Notes: generated by a model not told the origin, from the letters alone. A stretch of DNA of 64,000 nt from Cervus elaphus (GCF_910594005.1 NC_057815.1:62510052-62574051), one strand, 5' to 3'; positions 50,811 to 62,668 are shown, counted from the stretch's first letter. Made by a program: numbers and translations.

Positions 50811-51274
50811 GGCTTCAAGATCACTACTTAAAATTGCAAAGACCTTTACTGGGTCTTTGCAGATCCCTCAACCTGAGTCAACATTTTAAAAATGTTCCTC
50901 CATAATATTAATCATCTTCTTATATACTACATTAGTTTTGTTTGTTTATCTCTTCCCAGCTATAATGTAAGCTACTATATGTATTTAACATTTATTGTAT
51001 GTTGAATGGATATTCACTGTACTTTTAAAAGCCAGCAGCCTGCTTTAGTTCCATGAATTACATCTTAACAACAAATGAATAAATCCATTTTCCTCCTATT
51101 TATGGCATCTTATTTTTGACCCTGAGAAGACAACTGTTATCTGGGCAGAAGTGGATCCTATTCAAGAGTAAGGCATAGACTCACAGAAAGGCAGTAACAA
51201 AGACTTCTAAAAAGTGGGCACATAGAACAGAGTGGCCATGTATCAGAATGTAAGTAAGACATCAGCCCTTGTGT

Positions 51275-51495
51275 GTATATAGCACAGCTTCTTTATCCAT
51301 TCTTCTATCAATGGACATTAAGGTCCCACTCTATGGCACAGGGAACTATACTCAATATCCTATGATAAACCTAATGGAAAGGCATATAAAAAAATAATAT
51401 ATATATATATAACTGGATCACTTTTCTGCCTAGCAGAAATTAACACAACATTGTAAATCAGCTACACTTCAATAAAATAAATTTTAAAATAAAAA
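51275..51495 (+). mobile_element. L1 3' end
   Basis: ACACAACATTGTAAATCAGC...CTTCAATAAAAT is the typical L1 3' terminus. A short TA repeat is internal. Confidence 0.6.
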
Positions 51496-52566
51496 TAAGA
51501 TAGGATAATAGCAATAAAAGAAGATATCAATCACTGTGAAATGTGAGCTTAAGATGGGACATCCTTAATGTCAATCAATAAGAGCAAACTTCCTGGTAAG
51601 ACCACTGAGTCTGGGCTCCTTCTGAGCAATAATCAACTCCTTATTAATTAGTGGTCTATTGTAAATAGTAAGTAATTGAGGGAGCAATTACTGCAAAGGT
51701 GTGCCTAAGTGGAAGAAGAAGTAAGAAAAGCTCCAAGGCAGGAGAGACTACTAAAGAGAGAGTAGCAGGTCTATTCAGGGAAGGGCGAGCAGATTCCTGA
51801 GACTGGACCTCAGCGGGACACACGATAAGTGGAAGCCACAGGGGTGGGCAGTTGTCATAACATCCAACCTGCCATCCTCAGGCAGGACAGAAGCTGAGGG
51901 GATGTCAGGAGGGCTACAGACAGCCCCTCAGTGGTGCCAGGAGGAGGGTGAAAGGATCAACTTCAACATTGCCCCTGGCCATGCTCCCAAGGCTCCATTC
52001 TGTCTGATGCTCCATACAAGAAGCTAGGGCTTCACACAGCTGTAGAACAGGGACCTCCTTCACCCGGTTTTCCTCTAAGGAGGTGGAGGTGAGCAGATTT
52101 TCTGTTCATCTCTTTATGAGATGCATACACACACAGAGAGAAAGATAAACACACACAGAGACAGAGAGAGAGGATTCTATTTCCTCTCAGGAAGGTAGAC
52201 AATCAAAGCTATGGTATAGGAAAGAGACACGGATGGACTCAGCCTGGAGAAATAAGCGCTCCTCCAGGAAGCAAGCAAGGCCCTCTGCCTCTTCCACACT
52301 CACTTCTTTCCAGGCTGTTCTTTCTCTAGACTCAGAGCTGCCATCTGTCTGCACTCAGCAGAGAGCCTGCAAGTTGGCTTTTTTGACCTTTGGAGCAAGC
52401 CTGGGCCACAATCTAAACTCATCCAATTAAGCCTCCTACTTTCCTTCCAGAGTCTCCTACCCTCTGTGCCTCCACAAACCTCCCCACACACCTTCAGCTT
52501 CCAGAGAAGACTCTTGGTTTCAGTGGTGAAGAAAAGCAGGGGCCATCACGATCAGAATTCACTCAC

Positions 52567-52612
52567 CAAACTAGGCTGTCTGCATGAAGCAGTTTCTTAT
52601 GAGGAGCTGGCA
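52567..52612 (-). other. TRIM34: Noncoding exon 1 of TRIM34 (3' end defined by splice donor)
   Basis: On the minus strand the sequence ends ...CTAGTTTG followed by the donor GTGAGT (52566-52561). This equals the position of the donor in the duplicated block at 31346. TRIM genes of this clade carry a short untranslated first exon directly downstream of an interferon response element, as seen here. The exon 3' end is seen; the transcription start is only inferred from the nearby ISRE, so the right boundary is approximate. Confidence 0.6.
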
Positions 52613-52614
52613 GA

Positions 52615-52629
52615 GAAACGAAAGTGAAA
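52615..52629. promoter_or_regulatory. Interferon-stimulated response element of TRIM34
   Basis: The + strand reads GAAACGAAAGTGAAA, i.e. TTTCACTTTCGTTTC on the gene strand, a near-canonical ISRE with three GAAA cores. It lies about 50 bp upstream of the exon 1 donor. Homologous but degraded elements occupy the same place in the two other duplicated blocks. ISGF3/IRF binding is expected from the family and not shown here. Confidence 0.75.
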
Positions 52630-52981
52630 TCTTGGCCTGGCAGGAAGAGGAAGACGGAAGGAACTCTGGGCCAAGTTGGCAGCGGTCCCTTAGGGCCACT
52701 GGTGAGTAATGCTTTAAGCCAGGGGTTCTCCAGAGGGGCGGGGCCTTTGGCCTCTGTGACAAATGTGGTTGTGGGGGATGTTACTGCCATCTAGTGGAAA
52801 GAGACCAGGGATGCAGCCAATCATTCTATAATGAACATGACGACCCCCACAACAGTGTCCTGTCCAAAATGCTGAGGTCGAGAAGCTCTGTTTCCTAGAC
52901 CAGCTAGAAGTGGAGGGTCTCCACCACTTTCATAATTGTGCACAGGCCCTCAATCAGTCTACCATCTTAAAAAGAAATATT

Positions 52982-53115
52982 TATTTGGCTGTGATATATC
53001 TTAGTTGTGGCATGTGGGATCTTCAATCTTCTAGTCCCCTGACCAGGGATCGAACCTGGGCCACCTGCTTTGGGAGTGCAGAGTCTTAACCACTGGACTA
53101 CCAGAAAAGTCCCCC
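52982..53115 (-). mobile_element. CHR-type SINE
   Basis: Reverse CHR: GGCATGTGGGATCTTC...CTTAACCACTGGACTACCAG. Confidence 0.8.
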
Positions 53116-53424
53116 AGTCAACCAGTTTGAATCAACCCTTCCTGTCCAATGTTCTATTTGCTCCCCAAAAGCATTACACCATCTACTAGGAGATGGGAGT
53201 TGAACCCACACCTGATGGGAATAATCTTGAGCAGAGAAGCCCCTATCAAAAGTCTCCCACCTTCTTGGGCACAGGATAATCCTAGCACATTATGTCTCCA
53301 TGAAAAGTTTTATTTATTTAGCTTTGTTGAGGAAATACAATTAAAGGACTATTTTTATTTATTTATTTTTTTTTACTTTTTTAAAAAAAATCCCTTTTTA
53401 AAAATGTATTTATTTTATTTATTT

Positions 53425-53745
53425 TTGGTTACACTGGATCTTTGTTGCTGTGTGGGGGCTTCCTCTAGTTGCAGTGAGTGGGGGCTACTCTTCATTTTAG
53501 TGCACAGGCATTTGTGGTAGCTCTTGTTGCAGAGCACGGGCTCTAGGCGCATGGGCTTCAGTAGTTATAGTATGCTGACTCAGTAGTTGGGACTCGTGGG
53601 CTCTAGAGCATGGACTCAATAGCTGTGGCACATGGGCTTAGTTGCTCTGCAGCATGTGGAACCTTACTGGACTGGGGATCGAAACTGTGTCCCCTGCATC
53701 GGCAGGCAGATTCTTATCCACTGCACCACAAGAGAAGTCCCTGGG
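53425..53745 (-). mobile_element. CHR-type SINE, long form
   Basis: Reverse CHR with the GTTGCTGTGTGGGGGCTTCC tail part and head TCCACTGCACCACAAGAGAAG. Confidence 0.8.
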
Positions 53746-54329
53746 CTAATTTTTTGTGCTGTATCCATTGAGGAAATCCTGGGTTCTCCTATACTCTTGG
53801 AGAACACATTACATAAGAAAAAATGCCACCTTTGGAAACTGCTTTCCAAGGTGTAATTATCCCTTCTGCCCTTTCCCATCTTCTGACTCAGAGATGAAGG
53901 ACAAATCCAATGCAGGAAGAGAGTCCCCCAAATTGTTGAAATCTTAACAACTTTCTTGTAAAAATTTCTGTATCTATTATAGGTGGACCTATCCTTTGAC
54001 CACTTTTAAGAAAGTGATTATTCCTTTTCCATTTAGATAATAAAAACTAGAATAAAATCAATAGACAACAAGTTATAGACTTAGATAAATAGATCAGTAG
54101 TTATGACCTATGTTTCATGCTCACACATGCTGTTTTTTACATCCAAATAACACTTAGAGCAAAAGAAAAAAGTACTTAGGTATAAAGTTAGAAAACTATG
54201 GATAGAATATGTATGCTGAAAGTTAGGAAGTGCTGATAAAAAATAAAAGGAAGCATATAAATGGAGAGGCATAACAGACTTATGAATTTGAAGACTTAAC
54301 ATGAGGGAGATGGGATATCAATTTTTACA

Positions 54330-55680
54330 GAATAGATATATACATATTTAACAAAATTCTATCAAAATCTCAGTAAGAATTTTTGTAGATATAGACACAC
54401 TTATTCCAAAATTTATAAGGAAAGAAAAAAAAGACTTAAAATATTTAAAACAATTAAAGAAAAACTAATGTGTGAGGAGTCACTGTACTTCATGTTAAAG
54501 GTTAATATTTGGCTACATTAACCAGTAGTCATTAACAAGATAGTCATCATTGGCAGGGCAATAGACACACAGATCAATGGAACAAATGACAAAAACCAAA
54601 AACAGACTTACAGAAATATGCCCAGCTGATTTTGGACAAAGGCACAAATGGAATTCAGTGGAGAAATAATTGCTTTTGTCAACAAATTGTGCTGAAGCAA
54701 TGAACATCCAAAGGGAAAAAATAAATAAATATGAGTCTTGACCTAAATTTAACCCTTTATACAAAAATTAATTCAAAGTTGATCACTGACTTAAATATAA
54801 AATAAATATTCATAAAACATTTAGAAAAATTTTGTAAGAAAGAAAATCCATGGAAACTAGAAGTAGGTAAAGAGTTTTCAGGGGACACCAAAAGCTGAAC
54901 TCATAAAAGCAAAAATTAATAAATTAGACTTATCAATTTAAAAAACTTTAAGAAGTTTTAAAAATTAAAAGCATTTACTCTGAAAAAGTCTCTGTTAAGA
55001 TGAAAAGACAAGCTACAGTCTGGGAAAATCTATCTGCAAACCACACATGTGACAAATGCCTTTTATTTAGATTATATTTTAAAAAAAGCTCCCTAAACTT
55101 AACAGTTAAAAAGAAAAAAAGAATCCAGTTAAAAAACAGGCAATGTGACTTCCCTGGTGGTCCAGTGGCTAGGAGTCCATGCTCCAAAGGCAGGGGGCCC
55201 AGGTTTAATCCTTGACCAGGGAACTAGATCCTACATGCTGCAACTAAGAATTCTCATGCTGCAAAGATACCACATGCTGCAGTGGAGATCAAATATCCAT
55301 GTGCCATAGCCAAGACCTGGTAGAGCCCTAAAAACAAACAAACAAACAAAAAAAACACATGAACTGACATTTCACTAAAGAGGAGTATTCAGATGACAAA
55401 CAAGAGCATGAAAAATGTACATCATTAGCATTTAGAAATATGCAAACTAAAACACAGTGAAAAGCAAACTAACTGAAATAAAAAATAGTGATGACACCAA
55501 ATGTTGGTGAGGAAACGGAAGATCTGAATCACTCATGCACTGCTGGTGGGAATATTAAAATGGAGCCACTCAGGAAAACAGTCTGGTGTCTTCTTATAAA
55601 AATAAATACAAACATCCTACAACACAGAATTGTGTGCTTGAGCATTTACTCTAGAGAAATAAAAACTTACATTTAATTAT
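54330..55680 (+). mobile_element. L1 ORF2 fragment
   Basis: Degraded ORF2 (GATCAATGGAACAAATGAC, CACTGCTGGTGGGAATATTA), split by the CHR SINE at 55147. Confidence 0.75.
55147..55360 (+). mobile_element. CHR-type SINE nested in L1
   Basis: TGACTTCCCTGGTGGTCCAG head, body ending in (AAAC)n. Confidence 0.85.
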
Positions 55681-55769
55681 TTATCAGTGATAATTAATCT
55701 ATAATTACTTCAGAATAAAAAACTTTTTAAAAAATTTGCTGAATGTGAAATAAAGATGTCTTAAGACAA

Positions 55770-55985
55770 ACAAAAATATAATAATTATTATTATGCATCA
55801 AATACATATAACACTATATGCCTGACACCATTCTAAGCACTTTACATATATTAGCCTATTTAATCTTCATATGAACTCCATAATGTTGATTAAATAATCC
55901 TAATTTAAGGATGAGGAAGTGAAAGTAGACAGATATGAATAATACTCAAAGCCTCAAAGCTTTCAAGCTTAAGGAGAATTTTCTG
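55770..55985 (+). mobile_element. MIR SINE
   Basis: CATTCTAAGCACTTTACATATATTA core of MIR, then a GATGAGGAAGTGAAAG remnant. Confidence 0.6.
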
Positions 55986-57057
55986 TGAGTAACCAATAAA
56001 AAAATGACACAAGAGAAAAAACTTACACATAGCTATTAATATTTAAAACAGTTTATAAAAATATTAACAACTAAAAATAAGCAAATACTCAAAATGTGAC
56101 AGTGAAAACACAGAGTATTATGTTATTTGTAAAAAATAATAAAGAGCAATAAGGACAACATAGAATTTTCGAGACTTCAATGGTAAAAAGCAGAAACAAT
56201 CAGAACCATTCAGAGATTTAATAGCCAAGAAAACAAACTTGACAAAAGAAAAAGATTTGTTCCTGCTTTTGCCTTTTCCCTAGTAGATTTCCATTTCCTC
56301 AACTGTAATACTGTCTTAAGGGGTCCAAATGACGACGATGTGAAGTAATGTTCATAAAATGCTTAGCATGGAGCTGTAACACAAGTCATTAACAAATGGT
56401 AGCTATCATTACTTCATAAGATGAAATATGAATCTCCAATAGAGGTTTAATCTCAATAGCAATTAAAAATAAATTAAAATTATAGTACAATATCATTTTT
56501 GTTCTTAAAAATGAAAATACTCAGCTTCATTATTAGTGCAGAAAGATACATTATGAATCTTTTCTGAGAGTAATTTTATAGGATTCATTAAAAATCCAAT
56601 CAATCCACAACAGCATTTCTGAGACTTTATTCTTAAAATAAAAATTGAAAGATCAGAACAAGCTTAGTTATGTTCAGAGAAGTCTTGTATATACAGTTAA
56701 AAATAGAAAGCTCTAAATAGACGATAATATTGAAAATGTATGAAATTACATATCCATGGAACAAAGAATGTAAGGTGGGATAACATAAAGAAAAGCTATC
56801 ATTAGTTTTCTCCTGACTAGGAATTTTTAAAAATATTTTTGCTATTTCCCAACTGTCTTACATCTAGCATTTGCATTTTATTTTAAAAGACAATACTTAA
56901 AATAATTTATTTAGAACACACCTGGACTGTGTATTTAAATAACAAATTGAATGAGACTTAAATTTGTGAATATATAGTCATAATACCAGGTAAAAGGATT
57001 TAAAAAGGGAATGCTTGGCTAAATAAGTTATTGTAAAGCCTTGCAATGAAATACTAT
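55986..57057. other. AT-rich intergenic, nothing recognised
   Basis: No gene, repeat family or RNA visible apart from old AT-rich DNA. Confidence 0.4.
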
Positions 57058-57252
57058 ATAAAGATAGTAATGAGTTTATAAATTCATAAACATTGGAAAT
57101 TAATAGGACATCAAAGACCATTGTTAACATGAGGATTGAAAACCCATACCAGATGTTCACTCAAATGTCATTACAACCAAACTTGGCCAAGCCAATATGT
57201 TCACAATAGGAGTGTGGAATGAAATTATTTTGGCAAAAAGTCAGGCTTTATG
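57058..57252 (-). pseudogene. Olfactory receptor 52B fragment (TM5 region only)
   Basis: About 195 bp closely match the TM4-TM5 part of the intact receptor (58530-58690), including the equivalents of CEHIGLAK, CNDIR and NIWYGFSILML. Homology stops abruptly on both sides, so only this piece is present. It is either the remnant of a decayed neighbour or a local duplicated scrap. Confidence 0.8.
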
Positions 57253-58245
57253 TTGACTTCTGTTCCCAGTATCAGCAATATTCTGCCAGAAAAAAAGATA
57301 AGTTATAGACCATGTATATAGTATCATCCATAATCTACACATCTATACATGTATCATAATATTTCCTTATAGCAAAAGGATAGATAAAGCTAAAAATAGA
57401 TTCAGAAGGAAATAAAGTACAGACACAGAGTAAGATATAGATTTAGATATAGATGGAGACAGACATAGATATATAAGTATATAAATACAGATGTACAACT
57501 ACGGAAAAAAATTTTAATGATAAAATTGCTTGAGGGCTGTTAAGTTTATGAGTCCATGAGTTTCATTTCATGTTTTTCTTTTTTCTAATGTTTTCTACAA
57601 AAACTATAGATTTTAGTCAAATAAGTATTAAAATAGAACTATGGACAATATGCTATTTTTCTCAGATCATTCTCAATCTCCTCAGTCTCCTCAAGAGTTG
57701 TTCTACAAAATATGAAACACACATATTTGTATTTACATCCTCTTATTATAGACATGCATGTCGATAGGATATAAATTATGATATAATAGGAATAACTGTA
57801 AAATCCAGGAATCACTGATTCTAAGAATGTCATGTAGCTAGAATGAGAGACACTGAGGCACAGAGGTTTGTATGTAAAAGAGGTTTGTCTCAGAGCGGGA
57901 GAAATTCAGTCAGGTGTAGCTGAGCAAAATCCCAAGCTAGAGCACTGTTCTCACTTCATCTAATTCTGAAGATTATACTATAGTGTCATTAAGGATAGAT
58001 GACTTCTGAAAATCAATCCATCCTGTTCCAGGGTCTTTGAAGGAGGTTGCTTGCTTAGTCAAACATGGCTTCACTCTGCCAGGTTGTTTTGACAACAGAA
58101 GACTAAATCCTGCCATCTCATTGGTGAACTTGTTCTCAGGACTCACTGAGTTATTTCCTAGTGTTTCAGCTGATCCCTCCCACCACTTCCATAGACTTCT
58201 TCACAGATAGCTAGAAATTCTGAAAACTCACATCTTATGCTAAAG
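57253..58245. other. 3' flank of the olfactory receptor
   Basis: Contains an ATAGAT-type microsatellite (57410-57480). No other feature recognised. Confidence 0.4.
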
Positions 58246-59190
58246 TTATTTCTGCTTTATAAACAACACATGAGCTACCTGCTCCCAGATTTGCTTGGTC
58301 TTGATCCCATAAATGATGGGATTCAGCATAGGTGGAGCAAGCATGCAGACATTAGCCAACACGATGTGGATATGAGGTGGAATGTGGCGGCCGAACCTCT
58401 GAGTAAGGACTGTGAAGATTCCAGGCCCATAAAAGAGAATGATGACACAGACATGGGAACCACACGTGTTGAGAGCCTTGTGACGAGCATCTTGGGAAGG
58501 GATGTGGAAGACAGCATGGAGAATCAGAACGTAAGAAACAAAAATTAATAGAACATCTAGGACCACTGTTAACATGAGGATAGCAAACCCATACCAGATG
58601 TTCACTCGAATGTCATTACAAGCATATTTGGCCAAGCCAATATGTTCACAATAGGTGTGTGGAATGACATTATTTTGGCAAAAAGTCAACCTTTTCAAAA
58701 GAAATATTATGGGCAAAATTGTACAATAACTTCTCAGAAAGGCAATCACACCGATTTTGCCAATTAGTGTGTGTGTAAGAATACTGGTGTATCTCAGAGG
58801 GTAGCATATGGCAATGTAGCGATCAAATGCCATTACTAGCAAGATCCCCGACTCAGCGATGAAGGTGGAATGGGTGAAGAAAAGTTGGGTGATGCAGCGA
58901 TCCAGGGCGATCTCCCTCACATTGAACCAGAAAATGGCCAAGGCCTGAGGGACTGTGCATGTGGAGAGGACAAGGTCTGCTCCAGCCAGCATGCAGAGGA
59001 AGAGGTACATGGGTTCATGGAGGCTCCGTTCCATGAAGATAATGAAGATGAGCAGGCTGTTCCCAAGCAGGGCGATGACATAGGACATGAAGAAGGGGAT
59101 GGAGATCCACACGTGCTGGTCCTCAAGGCCTGGGATGCCCAGCAAGTGGAAGACTGTGTGGCTAACACCGGTATGGTTAAAGGAAGTCAT
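58246..59190 (-). CDS. OR52B4: Olfactory receptor, family 52B, closest to OR52B4
   Basis: Single-exon class I odorant receptor (G-protein-coupled, olfactory neuron membrane), 314 residues and intact. Visible hallmarks: N-glycosylation site N5-H-T; IPGLEDQHVW in the N-terminus; G43-N44 in TM1; LHEPMY (57-62); MAFDRYIAIC (120-129), the TM3 DRY-type motif; conserved C99 and C181; KALNTCGSH (238-246); PMLNPIIY (287-294) in TM7. The start at 59190 is chosen because MTSFNHTGVSHTVFHLL lines up with the human OR52B4 N-terminus; an ATG six codons earlier (59208) is also possible. The open frame runs further upstream to 59370, but that part is intron/SINE DNA. OR52B4 is the best match from memory; another 52B paralogue is possible. 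Confidence 0.88.
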   Translation of the reverse strand: MTSFNHTGVSHTVFHLLGIPGLEDQHVWISIPFFMSYVIALLGNSLLIFIIFMERSLHEPMYLFLCMLAGADLVLSTCTVPQALAIFWFNVREIALDRCITQLFFTHSTFIAESGILLVMAFDRYIAICYPLRYTSILTHTLIGKIGVIAFLRSYCTILPIIFLLKRLTFCQNNVIPHTYCEHIGLAKYACNDIRVNIWYGFAILMLTVVLDVLLIFVSYVLILHAVFHIPSQDARHKALNTCGSHVCVIILFYGPGIFTVLTQRFGRHIPPHIHIVLANVCMLAPPMLNPIIYGIKTKQIWEQVAHVLFIKQK

Positions 59191-59284
59191 ACCTGGAGCA
59201 GATGACATGGGACTGCACTTCCTATTCACAGAGATCAAGGAAAATATATATTCTTTAATATACTTATTAAGAGGAATCATACAA

Positions 59285-59398
59285 ACACTCTCCAGTATTG
59301 CTGCCTGGAGAATTCCATGGACAGAGGAGTCCAGAAGGCTACAGTCCAAGGAGTCACAAGAGTCAGACACGACTTAGCAACTAAACCACCACCACCAT
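59285..59398 (+). mobile_element. BovA fragment 5' of the olfactory receptor
   Basis: BovA 3' half ending AACTAAACCACCACCACC. Read on the minus strand it stays open in frame with the receptor. Confidence 0.85.
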
Positions 59399-60049
59399 AC
59401 AAACACACTCTGTGACAAATAAACCAGGAGCTTTTGGCCTATCTCACACTCTCCATCTTTTTTGAACATGCAGATCATAGGAAACAGGCAAAGGTGAAAG
59501 GATATGGTGTGCATTCCATTGAGTGATAGCCAACTACACTTACCTCCAACTAAACAAAGAGATGCTATTATATGTATTTCTCTTCCAAAGAGAAAATTTA
59601 AGTACAGGGAAGAAATCAGTATTCATGTCTGATAAACCTGGTAACATATTGATACTTGAGCTTGACCTTGAAATGATGAGCTTATCATAAATTATGAATG
59701 AGAAGTGAAACATATAATAGCACAACACAAGGTAAATATATAGATCTCTGCAATAAAGGAAGCTCCTGGAACACTTCCAGCACATAGTAACAGGTACTTA
59801 AGATTTTCATAGGGGTTGTACAGGCAGATATCCATGATTGTTAAAGGCCTTGATCACAGCTTACATTTAGACTCCATCTTTTACATGGGGAGTAGCCATT
59901 AGATGTCTTGAAGCAAGTAGTGTACAACAATTATTCTAGTTAGAATGATTGTCTGTGAAAGTTTATTAGTACTTGACTGAAGAGTCTGGTGCTAAAAGAT
60001 TATTTATATTCCAGAAGTAGAATGGATCTAAATATAATAAAGCCACAAA
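59399..60049. other. Upstream region of the olfactory receptor
   Basis: No repeat or exon recognised; a receptor 5' untranslated exon could lie here but cannot be shown. Confidence 0.35.
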
Positions 60050-60290
60050 AAATCACTGATATTTATTAAGCATTGTTTTATCCCAGGGATTATAGTATGT
60101 AGGTTACATGTTATATATTCTTTATGTAGGAAGTAGATATCCACTCTAGGAAGTGGATGCTACCTCTGTTCCACACATAAGAAAAGTGAGACACAGAGAC
60201 GTGAATCACCTGTCAAATTTCACAATAAACAATTTGATAGAAATGAATTTAAAATCTTTTGACTTCACTACCTACAGTTTGCTTACTTGT
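60050..60290 (+). mobile_element. MIR SINE
   Basis: ATTTATTAAGCATTGTTTTA start and AAGAAAAGTGAGACACAGAG follow the MIR layout. Confidence 0.6.
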
Positions 60291-61320
60291 GAAGGGAGTC
60301 ATGAAAGTTTTAAGGGGTTACATAGACAGGGTTTCCATGGCAGAGACGAGGCACCCCTGATGTTCCCACTTTAAAAGGCTACACTTAGAAATAAATGACA
60401 TTGAAAAAAGAAACAATTTATTGCTGGAGGGCAGGGGGTTGCAGTAGTTGGTATGTGGAAGATTCTTCAGTTGATAGAAATGAACATATTTCATCAATTA
60501 TTTCCTACTAAACACTTTACTTCATTCATGAGCTTAATCATTCAACAAGTACATTTTGAGCAGTGACTGTATTTCAGGCATCATACCAGGTGCCTGAGTC
60601 CTATTTGGACAGATGATTTGAGAGCATGGTGGATATGTAAGTAGACGAATTTTGTAAAATGTTCCAGGTGTAATGGACCCAGATGATACTTCTGAGAAGA
60701 CAGCCATGGCTATCCACCTTTCACAGAATGAAGAGAAATGAAGCCAAACAATGAATACCCTCTTCTTGGGGTTTCTGAGAATATTTAAGGAATATCTTAA
60801 AATATCTAGCTCAGTGGCTAAGGTATATTTTATGCTCATTATTTCTTCCACTCCAGCTCCTCCTCTTGGTACCTCTGATTTATCATTCTGGGGAGGAAAA
60901 TTGTCTCCTAGTTCTCATATCTTTCAAGATTCCCTAACTGTTTCCTCAAAGCTCCTTAAAATGTCTGGTACAGGGTAGGTGACCACAGTCTCCTGCCATT
61001 TTCAGGGCTCCTTTCATAGTTTTCCAAGAGGAGACTATAGTCTAAGTAAATATGTTTTCTGTTTTCTCATCTCTCATCTAATTATTAGGATATTTGTCAT
61101 TTATTGAATTGTTTCTCATTATTTACCCCACTTCAGTATCCTTCATCTAGCCCCTACATGCTCTCAACATCCCTTTCCAGATTCCATTCCCCACATCTGT
61201 TATCACCAATCAGATCTGCACCTCTGGTCTTTACCATTCCTTGTCCACATATACCAATAGTTTCCAAGAGTCCTGTCCCTGCTGGCCTGTCTGGGACATG
61301 ACACTAGCCTAGTCCTTATC
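60291..61320. other. Intergenic, nothing recognised
   Basis: Only short frames in both strands, with no family resemblance. Confidence 0.4.
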
Positions 61321-61321
61321 T

Positions 61322-61530
61322 GCATCTTCCCTTGTGGCTCAAATGGTAAAGAATCTGCTGCAATGCAGGAGACCTCTGTTTAATCCCTGAGTCGGAAAGA
61401 TCTCCTGAAGCGAATGGCAACCCACTCCAGTATTCTTGCCTGAAGAATTCCATGGACAGAGGAGCAGGGCGAGCTAGTCCATGGGGTCTCAGAGTTGGAC
61501 ATGATAGAGCAAGTAATACACACACATTCC
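61322..61530 (+). mobile_element. Bov-tA SINE
   Basis: TTCCCTTGTGGCTCAAATGG head to BovA end and a short CA tail. Confidence 0.85.
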
Positions 61531-62556
61531 TTCCTTGATTCTGGAAAACAACCCACTCAACAGATGTTGAATTCACTCACCAGCCTTCGGCTGAGACTAT
61601 AGAATCAGACAAGCAGGAGATCTGTTATGTGACGGGTCAGGAGTAGGGCTGTTTATCTTCCTTTGTGGAGCCCTTGAGGGAAGCACATCAGGACTCCAGG
61701 GACAGAGCTGTCTCTACCAACTTCACCCTCTTCCCAAGAGGGCTAAATCTCTATAACCATTGCCAATCTGCCACTCTTTCTTCAACTTCTCATTTTTGCT
61801 CTTTTCAGGTTGTTCTGATATGAAAGCCTTTTCCACCTAATCTAGCCTTGCTACAGGCTCATTTTAATTAATATGAAATCTATTTTCAACAGGAATATAA
61901 ATAGTTGCAATTTGACAGCACCAATTTTTCAAGTTTTGCTAGTCATGAAAAGGATCCCATTGAAGTTATAAAATATTCACCCCCTGAGTTTTTATAAGTT
62001 TCAAATTTGAGTCATGAATTATGTTTAACTATTACCTGAGGCAATATAAAAGTGCATGCTTAATGATTCACAGAAGAGTCCTGAGTCTTTATTAACTTGG
62101 ACATTTGTATTTCGTTTCCCTGCCTCATTTAACTGCATTGAGTCTTTTCAACTTATGTTAATTTTTAATTTGATTGTGATGTATCTAGATGTAGCATTTC
62201 TTGTTTTTATACTCTGAAGTTTTTCGAGAGTTTTGAACATGTAAATTTACGATTTTTACCTAATCTGCCAGATTTCAGTAATAATTACTTCCAGAATTTT
62301 GTCTCATTCTCTCATTTCACTTTGGGATTCCAGCTACATGCAATCTTGTGATATGGTTGCATTATTATCAAAGAATCTTTTCACTTTTTCTTTCTTCTTT
62401 AGTTGGGTAATTCTATTAATAAATCTTAAGGTTAATTACTAGAAACACAATTACCTTGGTCAAACAATAACTGCATTTATATACTAGTTTTACTAGATAT
62501 TGAAAATTCCTTCATAGTGATTGCACCATTTTTGATTGTTACTAGCAATGTATAGG
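61531..62556. other. Intergenic, nothing recognised
   Basis: AT-rich DNA without coding signal. Confidence 0.4.
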
Positions 62557-62668
62557 GGCTTCCTTAATGGCTTAGTGATAAAAGAATCTGCTTGCAATGA
62601 GGAAGATGTGGGTTCAATCTGAGTCAGGAAGAGCCCCTGCAGAAGAAAATGGCAACCTACTCCAGTAA
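62557..62668 (+). mobile_element. Bov-tA SINE, 3'-truncated
   Basis: GGGGCTTCCTTAATGGCTTAG head to CTACTCCAGTAAGAG. Confidence 0.8.

Larger units (their letters stand above)
48240..52640. repeat. Duplicated TRIM promoter/intron-1 block, copy C (TRIM34)
   Basis: More diverged homologue of copies A and B. Clear landmarks are 48820-49210 (matches 25330-25740), 49970-50160, and 52200-52640 around exon 1. Private insertions are a MaLR-like LTR (49290-49732), a CHR SINE (50688) and an L1 3' end (51275). Confidence 0.65.

Noticed and set aside
58870..59205. 111-codon + strand frame, rich in Glu and Asp
   Set aside because: Antisense shadow of the olfactory receptor coding sequence.
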